In this document: positions 12,101-21,500 of the stretch, one piece after another
Position numbering within the stretch: the first letter of the stretch is position 1
How the letters are laid out: each line of letters opens with the position of its first letter
Made by a program: the position numbers and the translations under genes
The notes under the pieces: model-generated
Seen by the model: only the letters and a program-made list of their open reading frames with translations
The model's database searches: none
What the model was told of the DNA's origin: nothing
Assembly (NCBI GenBank): GCA_903813345.2
Contig: CAIIXF020000008.1
Coordinates: 37,820,867-37,884,866, forward strand
From: Owenia fusiformis
Lineage: Eukaryota > Annelida > Polychaeta > Sabellida > Oweniidae
Length of the DNA stretch: 64,000 bases
Direction: 5' to 3'

Positions 12101-14582
12101 GATCGGAAGAAGGTCATCGCATGTTTGCATGCTTGTTCATCAACGACACCATCTCATGATCCCCCTGATAACCACATCCGTCTTATTTGTATATGGTTTT
12201 ATTTTCAGGGGTTGCCTGAAACCATAGCGACAGTTAATGACATCTCAAGTATAGTGACGCCATTGATTTTTCAAGCCAGCGTGCAACATGCGGCTGTTAA
12301 CTTTAATCAATATGACGAATATAGTTTCCCGCCAAACTACCCAGGATTTATGGATGGCCAGCCCCCCAGAGATAAGGTACATCATTCGTGATTCAGAAGG
12401 GGACGTCAGGAAGTCAAGCGTTCATTGGGAGTGCAATAGCGATGACTTTGTAACAAGAAAAGTAGAAGCTCTAATTAAGGCCCCATGCAAAGTTTGAAAA
12501 CATCGTCCAGTTTGAAACGAAAAAGACATTGGTCTTCAATTTTCTAATATGTCACCACCAGAAGTGGTGACATTTTGTTGTGTGGTGTGGTGTGGTGACA
12601 TTTCTAATGCCTTGTTTTAATTATTTCAGTCAACACTATCGGAGAAAGATGTCGTAAGAGATCTTGCCACAAAAGAACAGACATATGATATGATGTTACT
12701 TACTACTATACTGAGTGCAATGGACACAAAACCTTTGGGAGAGTTTGAAGTACAATATGCGTACGATCCTGTCACACTGCGGGCTCTTGAGAGGTATATA
12801 TCAGTACATACGGCATTGCATGATAATAAACAAGAACACAAATGTGTACAAAATGTCCCCACCAATGGGTGATCCCGTCAAATGGTTATCCTGAAAATGA
12901 GTAGACAAGACTTTACCGACACGATTTGAGGACGGGAAATCCAAATGGCCACCTTAAATTTTAACCAGAATGCCATTAAATGATCGAGTCAGTTCTAGAT
13001 TTTCATACTATGAACCACCCCAGAAAATTTGAAATTGATCCGTCAAACAGTTAACCAGAAAACGGGTAAACAAGACTTTACAGACAAGATTTAAGGATGG
13101 AAAATCCAAAATGGCTGCCTTGACATTTACCCAGAATGTCAAAAAACTAATCAGTTCTAGATTTTCATACTAAGAATCATCCCTGAAAATTTGAAATTGA
13201 TCTACCAAACGGTTCACCTGAAAACGCGTAGACAAGACTTTACTGACAAGATTTTAGAACGGAAAATCCAAAATGGCTGCCTTGACATTTACCCAAAATG
13301 CCAAAAAACTAATCAGATCTAAATTTCCATACTAAGAATCATCCCTGAAAATTTGAAATGATCTACCAAACGGTTCACCTGAAAACGCGTAGACAAGACT
13401 TTACTGACAAGATTTTAGGACGGAAAATCCAAAAGGCTGCCTTGACATTTACCCAGAATGCCAAAAAACTAATCAGATCTAGATTTTCATACTACAAATC
13501 ATCCCTGAAAATTTGAAATCGATCTACCAAACGGTTCACCTGGAAATGCATAGACAAGACTTTACAGACAAGATTTTAGGACGGAAAATCCAAAATGGCC
13601 GCCTTGACATTTACCCAGAATGCCAAAAAACTTATCAGATCTAGATTTTTGTACTAAGAATCATCCATGAAAATTTAAAATTGATCTACCAAACGGTTCA
13701 CCTGAAAATGTGTAGACAAGACTTTACAAACAAGATTTTAGGACGAAAAAATGCAAAATGGCCGACAATAAAAAAGTGATTATGAGTTTTTGCTGATTGC
13801 TTTTTACAAAAAAATTATCACATATAACTATCATTAACAATAACATAGGCTTTTACAACAAAGCACACCTGAAATTATTTATAAAGCTACAAAATAGTCG
13901 AAGTATGAAAACTCAAAAACACCATTCAATATGATACAAAGTATTATCGCACGCTAACTTTTCTTAAGACATTAAAAATGGCTGCCATGACTGAGCTAAC
14001 ATGTCCAAAACCTAATCAGATCTAGAATGAAGTGAGCTGAACAAGATGTTAAAGCTTGAAAAGCAACTGTGAAGCTGTTTTTCTTTAAGTTTGCGGACAA
14101 GGATTTTAGCATTTGACTTCAAAATGGCCGACAGGAAGTAGGTATCGAGTTAAAAAAATTTCATCCACATCTGTATACACTCATAAGTTATCCCTGAAAA
14201 TTTGAAGGTGATATCTGTAGCGGTTTTGGAGAAAACTGCCGGACGTACGGACGGCCAGACAGACAAACAGACGCGCATAGGCCGACAATATGGCCCCACA
14301 CTATGTGGTGGGGACATAAAAACGGTATGGGGTGGGGGAGGGGTAATCAGTAACTGTAGCGGGAATATTAAAACGAAAATATCGTGAAAGAATATTCAAG
14401 GAAATAAATCAGAAATGCGAACACTTTACTCAGAACCTTGCACCAGATTATATATTTATCTTTTCAGTTTCCGCAAGGATCTTGCAGAGATTGACAGAGT
14501 GATACTAGCGAAACAAGGGGCCAGAGGGAATGTTTATCCACATCTAAATCCAGCCAAAATACCTAATGCTATAAGTATTTAA
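190..14582 (+). CDS. animal lipoxygenase, catalytic domain (5' end lies before the window)
   Basis: Twelve exons join in frame to 502 residues plus stop: 190-237, 582-707, 2016-2113, 2510-2642, 3077-3172, 4077-4173, 9776-9893, 10077-10230, 11707-11898, 12209-12376, 12630-12793, 14468-14582. The enzyme inserts O2 into polyunsaturated fatty acids such as arachidonate to give hydroperoxides. All non-haem iron ligands are visible: His198 (VHLG) and His203 (LTHFLME) five residues apart, split across the exon 6/7 junction; His381 and Asn385 ([13 protein letters not shown]); and the C-terminal Ile502 (NAISI). Other family blocks are [33 protein letters not shown] and [18 protein letters not shown]. 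The N-terminal PLAT domain and start are outside the window, so 5-LOX-like versus allene-oxide-synthase-fused type cannot be decided. All exons have GT-AG borders and matching phases. The frame is intact, so it is probably functional. Confidence 0.95.
238..581 (+). other. lipoxygenase intron, no recognisable element
   Basis: AT-rich intron between the first two exons in the window. I see no gene, repeat or RNA in it. The 189 bases before it are also intronic and hold only a 14-base duplication near 41-65. Confidence 0.6.
745..1773 (+). mobile_element. decayed mariner-like (IS630/Tc1/mariner) transposon in lipoxygenase intron
   Basis: Inverted terminal repeats of about 50 bp face each other. 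The left (from GTATACGAGGCCCGAT) matches the reverse complement of the right end (1720-1773) apart from a short CGA insertion and a few mismatches. Between them, roughly 1200-1490, a plus-strand reading frame encodes the C-terminal half of a mariner-type transposase: [11 protein letters not shown], then [11 protein letters not shown], then [10 protein letters not shown]. By my count the second and third catalytic aspartates are separated by about 36 residues. A stop codon follows the third aspartate directly and the N-terminal half is missing, so the copy is dead. TA-rich flanks fit the usual TA target. Confidence 0.85.
1194..1489 (+). pseudogene. mariner transposase C-terminal fragment
   Basis: The remnant of the DDE transposase of the element around it. 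The HGDNAPAH and YSPDFAACD blocks are conserved, but an in-frame TAA interrupts the frame immediately after the last aspartate, and no upstream DDE half is recognisable. It is not expected to make protein. Confidence 0.8.
2114..2509 (+). other. lipoxygenase intron, no recognisable element
   Basis: Plain AT-rich intron between two in-frame lipoxygenase exons. A 79-codon open frame runs through it but shows no family motif. Confidence 0.55.
2715..2755 (+). repeat. imperfect copy of exon end plus 5' splice site
   Basis: About 40 bases resembling the end of the exon at 2510-2642 and its donor: AGGGCATTATATGTTC then GGAACAGTATAGTAAAT, compared with GAGGGCATTAAATGTTC then GAACAGAACAGTAAGA about 100 bases upstream. 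It looks like a decayed duplication of the exon-intron boundary. It parallels the larger donor-containing arrays at 11899 and 54240. Confidence 0.5.
3230..3475 (+). repeat. direct repeat pair in lipoxygenase intron
   Basis: A block of about 46 bases (GTGAAATTTTTGCTTTTTTA and following bases up to the AGTTATTCAAAAA segment) occurs at about 3236-3280 and again at about 3424-3468, separated by unrelated sequence. The rest of the 3173-4076 intron shows nothing recognisable. Confidence 0.6.
4240..6850 (+). repeat. array of three ~475-bp repeats, third unit interrupted
   Basis: A unit beginning around GAAAAGTAGGTCAAAA and containing AATCCGAATCTGCAAACC and TTATGGCGGTTTGAAG occurs at about 4635, 5110 and 5590. 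The third unit is broken by the 943-bp element at 5621 and resumes at about 6564. A small palindrome, CTCCAGATTGAAAATCTGGAG, sits near the left edge (4321), and a related CTGAAATCTGGAGTCT sits near the right edge (6824). It is probably a non-autonomous element with internal tandem repeats. Confidence 0.65.
5621..6563 (+). mobile_element. 943-bp interspersed element, copy 1
   Basis: It interrupts the third unit of the surrounding array, so its borders are clear. The ends are imperfect inverted repeats: AGGATGTGTCTGGGTATA at the left and the reverse complement of AGGATGAGTCTGGGAATG at the right. A near-identical copy lies in opposite orientation at 23991-24926 inside PRPF39. I see no coding capacity, so it is a non-autonomous DNA element of unknown superfamily. 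Confidence 0.8.
6937..9638. mobile_element. 2.7-kb element with ~420-bp terminal inverted repeats
   Basis: The left arm (about 6937-7370) and right arm (about 9229-9638) are inverted copies. Outer ends read AGTCTGGCAGAAA, followed by CTTCGGATTACAATGTTTT and TTGGGACCTCAAAACCA, and the inner part runs to about TTCTTGATTCTTAAA. Between the arms lies the GC-rich minisatellite at 7600-8900. A short fold-back with the same outer sequence lies at 26905-27122, so this is a multi-copy family. No transposase is recognisable; the open frames inside the arms are mirror images of each other and have no motif. Confidence 0.8.
7600..8895 (+). repeat. G-rich minisatellite inside the 2.7-kb element
   Basis: More than 40 degenerate units of about 22-31 bases built from TATAGCTTCTGGGGGCCAC followed by variable TGGGGGCC, CCATA or CCTG segments. 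Much more GC-rich than its surroundings. Several long open frames on the minus strand (reading like repeated QKLYGGP) come only from the repeat period and are not taken as genes. Confidence 0.9.
10231..11706 (+). other. lipoxygenase intron; one unexplained 165-codon open frame
   Basis: No repeat or mobile element is recognised. A plus-strand open frame at 11135-11632 (165 codons from ATG) is long for such AT-rich DNA but is rich in Ile, Leu, Tyr, Phe, Lys and Ser, as random AT-rich sequence would be. It shows no motif I know and is not called as a gene. Confidence 0.4.
11890..12115 (+). repeat. 35-bp minisatellite seeded on a lipoxygenase 5' splice site
   Basis: The true donor at 11898/11899 (CTAAAA then GTAGGTCATC) is followed by about six 35-bp units of the form ATTGAAAGTAGGTCATCATG plus TTTTAAAAATCGTGG. 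Each unit repeats the last exon bases and the donor GTAGGTCATC. Units diverge toward the right. Use of a downstream donor would add about 11 codons and then a TGA, so only the first donor keeps the protein open. Confidence 0.9.
12855..14316 (+). mobile_element. pearl/HINE-like element with 161-bp core repeats
   Basis: Ends are TGTCCCCACCA at the left and GTGGTGGGGACA at the right, inverted. Inside are about five and a half tandem units with a 161-162 bp period (marker CGGTTCACCTGAAAACG at about 13210, 13371, 13532 and 13694), each carrying AAAATGGCTGCCTTGACA. Near the right end is a run of ACGGACGGCCAGACAGACA. The layout (core repeats, microsatellite, short inverted ends) matches bivalve pearl/Helentron-derived elements as I know them. 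It lies in the last lipoxygenase intron. The family assignment is inference. Confidence 0.75.
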
Positions 14583-14871
14583 CTCTGGTCATGGAACGTA
14601 CAGGAACGCACATGTACAATCTCGCATCAGATCATATGAACAATTGGCACATTCGAGGATCCACACAATCACAATATATGACACTAAAGCATAAATAGAT
14701 ATACACCACACCAAAGGTTTGGAAACAGGAATTACCCTTTATGGAAAGGCCACGGGTGTATAAAGGTTTTGTTACATTATGTTCGGCGATTAATTTACTG
14801 ACATGCAGGGGGTTAAGTTATAAAGAAACCAGAAAGCAGGAGTTCAAATCCATTATACAAGAATAATTATG

Positions 14872-14877
14872 AATAAA
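14872..14877 (+). promoter_or_regulatory. candidate polyadenylation signal for the lipoxygenase
   Basis: AATAAA about 290 bases after the lipoxygenase stop. Another AATAAA lies at 15254. No transcript evidence is available here. Confidence 0.35.
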
Positions 14878-15070
14878 CTAATATTCGAACATGACTGTAT
14901 TCACGCCTTCTATAAACTGTAAACAAAGTCAACATTTCACCCGGGGTATATTCGCGAAGAATACCCCTGGTAATAGGTGTAATGTGTGACGTCATAACGG
15001 CAGGCCGTAGTAATGGCGGACCATAATGAATATTAGAAACATTTTCGTGAGTTTTCATGTTCGAATCGTA

Positions 15071-15236
15071 ATATAGACCTCAGAGCAGGGGTAATATCGT
15101 ACAATACAGCCATTAGGGCTAGGCACAAAAGCTTTCGAACACCTCACTCGCTTCGGTCGTTCAGGGTAATGAACACGTTTGTGCCTAGCCCTGCGGGGTG
15201 TATTTAACGATATTACCCCTGCTCTGAGGTCTATAT
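15071..15236. mobile_element. 166-bp palindromic MITE
   Basis: Terminal inverted repeats ATATAGACCTCAGAGCAGGG and its exact complement at the right end, continuing through GTAATATCGT. A second inner inverted pair is built on AGGGCTAGGCACAAA. The whole sequence folds into one hairpin. It lies in the intergenic DNA after the lipoxygenase. Confidence 0.85.
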
Positions 15237-15458
15237 TTCTTAAGTTAACATCAAATAAAAATTCAGTTTTGACATAATTGTTTTATTATCCCACCTGACA
15301 TAGTTCATGAGGGGTTGAGAACATTCAGTCTGTTCTTTGTAAAAATGCTTATCTTGCAAATAGTGTTTCTACACCAAAATAAAGATATAAAAATATACCA
15401 AATACATTATATATTTTATCATCCATCATTATCATTTATTTCCTCAGTTTATTTTACA

Positions 15459-15594
15459 CAAAAATATATTCAGTGCTATTAAAGGAAAGGGGATAGAGAG
15501 GCTGTGACATTTTGCAAGGAATCTTCAAAAATATATTCAGTGCTATTAAAGGAAAGGGGATATAGAACCTGTGACATTTTGCAAGGAATCTTCA
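15459..15594 (+). repeat. 67-bp tandem duplication
   Basis: Two adjacent near-identical copies of a block starting CAAAAATATATTCAGTGCTA and ending GCAAGGAATCTT. Intergenic; nothing else is seen around it. Confidence 0.85.
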
Positions 15595-15829
15595 AATATA
15601 TAAATAGTGTCAATGCTTTTCCTTACTTATTTTATTTTCTGTAAAAAATCAATATATCTTATCTGATCAAATATAAAGGTTATTGGTACCAAGTAGTAAC
15701 TAAATTGTAAAAATGATTTTTTAAATCATCTGATAAGCAAATAATTATCAATTAATTATTAAGTACTTAATTTCTTTTTGGAGTTTGATTTTCACAGGGC
15801 ATACAGTACATAAATCTATCTATACATGT

Positions 15830-16672
15830 ACTTAAATCTACTCCAATTTTAATTCTGACATAATAATGTGGGGATGTGTGCCTGAAACACTCTTAAATAA
15901 GCTTCATTCAATTCAAAAACAGTTTATACGTATGCTCGATAAATCTCATCACTATAGAGATCCAACTAGATAACGGCAACTCCGCGGAGTAGCAAATCCC
16001 AACGAACAAAATATCATTTACCAAATTCCAATCAATTATACTCATTACTTTGATTAAAATTGGAAAATTTAGATTTTAGAATTGCGAATTCCTGCAAAAC
16101 AGCCATTTTGAATTTTCTGAGGTACAAATCTGAAAAATAATACCATAATTGTGATCTACTCCAAAATTCCTTCAATTTGAGTATAATATAGCCATACTTT
16201 GAAGGGATCGAAAAAGTATTGCAAAATCGTACATTAGACGGCCATTTTGAATTTAAGAGGCTCGAATCAGAAAAAAGATACAATATTTGCAATCTACTCT
16301 TAATTGCCTTTCATTTGAGTATAATAAAGCTATACTTGAGAAAGATCTAAGAATTAGCGAAAATCTCTGTTTTCCTGACCCCCCATATACGGCCCCTGGG
16401 GGTCAGGATGAAAAACACGGAATATATGTGAAAAAGATAGATGTTGTGAAAATACTATCAAAATTTCAAACAATAATATTAATTACTTTGGTTTAGAATG
16501 AAAAATTTATGATTTTTGCGAAAAAGTCCCGTCATTTTTAAAGTTGCGGCCATCTTGAAAAATTTTTTTTTTGCGTAAAACTATTTATCAATATTCATCT
16601 TTCCACCAAATATGAAGAAAATCGGTCAACTAATATTTGAGTTATCTTCCGGACAGACGGACGGACTGACTG

Positions 16673-16704
<32 letters not shown>

Positions 16705-17455
16705 ACGGACGGAGGGCTTCACTATATCCCTACAGAACTTCGTTCGTTGGGATAACTAAACCACTCTTTATTGAACATAAATTGCTAAATATTCATCAAA
16801 TTGTTAAGTTGAGAATTGCTTTATTTGTTTTCAAATGTGTAAAGGGCAATAATGACTTGATGGATGATCTTTATTCTTCTTACTTTACAACCAATTATAG
16901 CATCCATGACCGCGACACAAGAAACAAATTTGACCTGAGGGGCCCCAAGGCAAAACCATCTGGAATTCAATCCCAGAGAATATAAGATCATTGAACTCAG
17001 AAAAATTATTCAAATCAAAATATTTTCATCATCTATTAACTCAGCCACAACCAAGACTTTGAGGTGCTCACTTGTTGTTTGATTACAATAAAATTCCCAA
17101 CGCACCATTCAATTTGGGCATTTTCTGGCACTTTTGATCTCAAGAATTTCTTATCTTTGTTTTTATCTTTAGCATGAACACCAACTATATCAGGAAACGG
17201 GGACATTGGGAGGAGGCCAAAACAGCTTTGTATCATAGCTGAAATCGCAGGGACAAAACCTTTTTTACTTAATATGATAGTTCCAAGAATTTTTTCCATT
17301 CATATACCTATTTGTCATCTTCAATTGCCATCTCATATGAATTTTTTATTGTTACAGGGGGCACCATACACCTTTCAGTGGTGTCTTGCTCCCTTCATCA
17401 ATTTTGTATTGTTGTATGCATATATATTTAATAAATTGAATTGAAATTGAAAAAA
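15830..17455 (+). pseudogene. 3' fragment of a non-LTR retrotransposon, split by another element
   Basis: Before the inserted element the plus strand reads WGCVPETLLNKLHSIQKQFI and YRDPTR. After it, about 16758-16985, comes LLNIHQIVKLRIALFVFKCV and then SIHDRDTRNKFDL. These are typical of the C-terminal end of non-LTR reverse transcriptase polyproteins. Its 3' end is probably the GAATTGAAATTGAA tail near 17450. The frame is broken by stops, by 5' truncation and by the insertion at about 15965-16757. Confidence 0.75.
15965..16757 (+). mobile_element. pearl/HINE-like element, copy A
   Basis: Inserted in the retrotransposon fragment. The left end contains CAACTCCGCGGAGTAGCAAA followed by TCCCAACGAAC; the right end has GTTCGTTGGGAT, its inverted partner. 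Inside are repeated GGCCATTTTGAA/CGGCCATCTTGAAA blocks, then a (GACT)n/(GACG)n microsatellite at about 16655-16715, and the phrase CACTATATCCCTACAGAACT. It has the same architecture as 19722-20553. Confidence 0.8.
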
Positions 17456-17733
17456 ACAAATCTCTTAACTGAACAGTGAACACCTCTCAATGTGAGCGTC
17501 ATTTATGGTTTCATTTATCTAATCTGTCAAAGATAGCCATGTTAAAAACCTTGATATGCGATTAAGATGATGTACCATTTCTATCTCCACGATGTATCTT
17601 ATAATACATCCCATCAGGTATACTGATAAAACTTATCAGGAACTTGTACTCACAACTTGCAAATAGGTTTTTTGATTATTACTGGTCTCATGAATATAAA
17701 AGTACTTTACCAAAAGAAATTCAAAGAAATTCT

Positions 17734-17871
17734 CAGTAAAACCTGTATTAGTGAACTCCTCTCTAGAGAACACCCTTACTCCACACATGCTAGACTAACT
17801 TCTTTTTAAATTACACACGGTAGTTAACACCTACACTGAACTGAAATGTTCAATATACACAGGTTTTACTG
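17734..17871. mobile_element. short MITE with CAGTAAAACCTGT ends (pogo/Tigger-like)
   Basis: The left end CAGTAAAACCTGTATTAG and the right end ACACAGGTTTTACTG are inverted repeats about 138 bp apart. The CAGT(G)AAACC terminus resembles pogo/Tigger MITEs. A relative lies at 53324-53497. Confidence 0.6.
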
Positions 17872-18102
17872 TAGAATAGTTAAGCAATAATAGATGCATT
17901 CACAATGAGCCAAAACTGGAGTCTGTTGGTCTTGATTCAAAAATGTGCATTGCTTCACAGCAAAAATTGGCTCTCAATTGAGATACAAAATTATTGACTT
18001 CTCTCAAAATTGACAAAGTTATGGTCAAGCCAAAATATGGTTACAATATGAGCTGAAATGTAAAGATGAAATGATCCCATAGATGAAAATTCGATACTAT
18101 TC

Positions 18103-18108
18103 TTTATT
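18103..18108 (-). promoter_or_regulatory. candidate polyadenylation signal for PRPF39
   Basis: TTTATT on the plus strand (AATAAA on the coding strand), about 354 bases after the PRPF39 stop. I see no nearer canonical signal. Confidence 0.35.
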
Positions 18109-18461
18109 TTGAAGTAATTTTGAAACAAGACAACAATGATGATTTTTTTCAAAAAATGATGGTTCTTTTCAAATGGTAGCCAGCCACCTATAAACTACGA
18201 CATGTATATAACTACACAGTGTTTTTTGTTTACTCCTATACATATATGGTTGTATATGTACATGTTTCAGTTCTAAAAAACATTGTCTTACAGTTCCCAA
18301 CAATCTTGTGGCAGAAGCCAAGTCTTTCTCATTTTTTCAATAGTTGCAGTAATATCTTCTTCGCAAATGTGCCAATTTTAGTCCTTTGAAACCAGCTAAC
18401 AGATTTACATGCATTGTCCAATTCCCCATTCCCCACTTGTAGGATGACTCCAAATAGAAGT

Positions 18462-18512
18462 TTAGTAATATCCAGTGTTGTAGCCTCCCCATCCTCCAGC
18501 ACCATAGTAACC
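18462..18512 (-). CDS. PRPF39: PRPF39 last exon (17 codons including stop)
   Basis: The exon is too short to show as an open frame. It is placed by its phase-0 junction with the exon at 26582-26801, a good TTTGCAG acceptor, and continuity of the Tyr/Gly-rich tail (NYNQ joined to GYYGAGG). It lies 8 kb from the previous exon because the intron holds a nested gene and several elements. Confidence 0.85.
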   Translation of the reverse strand, partial: GYYGAGGWGGYNTGYY

Positions 18513-21500
18513 CTGCAAATACAAACAAAATAATAACACATCAGTTTGTATTCTGCATTACAAATGGAGATAAAGGGCAAGTAGCTGTAATGATCATCCT
18601 AAACGAAAAAAGAAAGCAGCACATAGTGACGAAGACCCTTACTTATCCCTTTTAGGGGGTTTCATTAGCAGCAGGAAAAAGGCAATTTTCACTGATTGTT
18701 ATATTCACAAAATCGCCTGTTGTTTTTAGGGACCGTAGTTAAATATATGATTTCCATTAATAAATGCCTGTTATTTTCCTTTATTTAGCCTGTTGTGAGA
18801 AATTCTAGTGAAACCCCTGCTAAATGTATCCAAAAATATTTTTTAATTCAAGAAATCTAACTTACAAAAATACATATTTTCAGTAATAATCAAAACTTTA
18901 AAAAAAGTGTTCCAGTAGAAAGTGAATTAATTGCATTTACAGCTGAAAACAGATGCAAATAGAAAATTCCATTTTGAACTTCACATGCTTATATTACCAT
19001 CAATGGAATTTTTCAGGTTGTGATATTCCCAGAACACATGTTTGGTACAAAATTTTATTACGATAATGGTGCAAGTCATAATTCATTATAAATTACAAAT
19101 ATTTTGGGTTTATTTAGGATCTTTAAGACTATTTTTATCAATGAAAGTAATATGGGTATGCAGTTGAAGTGTAAAAGTAGTCTATATGTACAACATTTAC
19201 AATGTACCAGGGTTCGTTTAAGACAACCGGTTAAAATTGACCTCTGTGGTTTAAGGTTATGAGTGCTGCAAGTATTACCCTTTACAATAGTTTCAAAAAC
19301 ATGAATACTGTATTTCATTCAAGGAATGGCAAATAATCAATACAAAGAGAATAGGATATTTTGACTCACATGGTAAATACTGAATGACAAATAAAGCCTG
19401 TCTGTTAATGATGTGAATTACAGTACACTACATTGGTGAAATATTCCTCCATGCATTATCAACTTCATAGATGGGTTTCCCTTGACAGCACTCATCAAAT
19501 TGATGAAATAGCATCATTCAAAATCATGACATCATATTCACAATTAGTAAATTCAAATTCATAAAATACCCAACAAACTAGGGTAACTCCCTTTATGTAA
19601 ATTATACTATGGTCAATTTGTCATTATTGATTTTTTGTAGCCTGGTATCCATTATATCTTTTATTGACTCAATAATCTTGTCATATCAATGACATATCAG
19701 TCACTAGCTAGTATATTTAAAACTAGAAAAACAGCAACTCCACGGAGTAGCAAATCCCACCGAACAAAACATGTTTTGGAAAATAGCGGCCATATAAAAT
19801 TTGAGCCAAATCCATCCACTGGTATTTGAATTATCAAAGATTGTGTTTTTATCAGCATATAAAATTTGAACCAAATCCATCAACTGGTATTTGAGTTATC
19901 AAAGGTTACATTCTTTTATGAAAAATGGCGGCCATTTTGAAATTTAGCTGCCATCTTGAAAATCCCTTCTCGAACAGAGCTCGTATGTTCCAAGGCATCA
20001 GCATGTAAAATTTGAACCAAATCCATTAAATGGTTTTTGAGTTATCTAAGATAACGTTTTTTTAAGAAAAATGGCCACCATTTTGAAATATGGTGGCCAT
20101 CTTGAAAATGTCTTCTTGAGCAAGGCTCCTTTGTACCCAGGCAACAGCATATAAAATTTTATCCAAATTCGTTCAATGGTATTTGAGTTATCAAAGATAA
20201 CGTTTTTTACGAAAAATGGCCGCCATTTTGAAATATGACGGCCATCTTGAAAATATCTTCTTCAGGCAACAGCATATACAATTTGAACCAAATTCATCCA
20301 ATAGTATTTGAGTAATCAAAAATTATATTTTTTCTGAAAAGTGGCCGCCATTTTGAATTTAGTGGCCATATTGAAAATTCCTTCTCGAGCAGAGGTCCTA
20401 CACCCATAAGGCATAAGCCTTTAAAATTTGAATGAAATCCGTCAACTGGTATTTGAGTTATCGCCCGGACACACAAACGGACGAACGGACGAACGAATGG
20501 GGGAACGGACGGCTTTTCTATATCCCCCTCGAACTTCGTTCGGTGGGATAATTATTTCCTACTTCCATACCATACCCATCTTCGAAAATGTACCATACCT
20601 ACAACAATTGTATTAATTTTGACTTACATAGCTTGTAATCAGAATACTATAATGTTATCATTAAGGAGGATTATCATGATTACAAAATTCAAAATTGAAC
20701 TGCCGCCATTTTTCAATTCAGAATTTGAATTGTGAGTTGTCTTATGACCGAATAAATTTTTTTAAAACAAACAAGAAGTCGAAATATCAAAAAATATTAG
20801 TTCAAAAATATTTTGGATTGCTATTATTCTCCTAGCATTCCGTTCGTGCATTCCTTGCCATAGAAATAATCATGCTTGATAGGCACTCAACCAATTGTAT
20901 GGAGATTGAAGATAGACTTGGAACCCAGGGTATTGTTGCATCATACATATTCAGGGTATTCCCATTCTGATATTCATAGCCTGAAACATGCATCTCAGGG
21001 CTGAGAGGAGATGCGATGTCATGGTTTATGACAATGGGGCATTCCATTTATTAACTAATCAAAGTTCTTTATTGAGTCATAAAATGACCAACTAATTCGG
21101 ACATAATATGAATAAACAATTGACATAAAAGTAAATAAAACTTAAGCATGTCAAGTTCGACAGGCCACCTTGAAATTCTTTGATTGACCATGTGTTTTTA
21201 TCCTGTCACCTGTTTAACTTCCTGATTAGATAGGATGATTTATATTTTTTATAGGGAACACATTTTTGCTGATGTGGCATAATCAATATCAACCCTAAAA
21301 ATAGAATTTAATTTATTCTTCATATATAATAGTTGTAACTATTTGTTACTCAAAGGATCTTTGAGTAATTAGTCATTTACCAATAGGACAAAAGAAACAA
21401 TGAAAGCATAGCTAAAAAAAATAAATCATATAAAGGCATAAAAAGCATTAAAAATTGAAGAAATATTATTTTGCCAAAATGGACGGTCCAATGCCACACA

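Noticed and set aside
11890-12115. CRISPR-like appearance of regular 35-base repeats
   Set aside because: There are no unique spacers; units are directly adjacent, inside an animal intron, and include the exon donor.
18329-18580. 83-codon minus-strand open frame over the last PRPF39 exon
   Set aside because: It is in the wrong frame; the spliced PRPF39 frame gives the conserved Gly/Tyr tail and stop at 18462.
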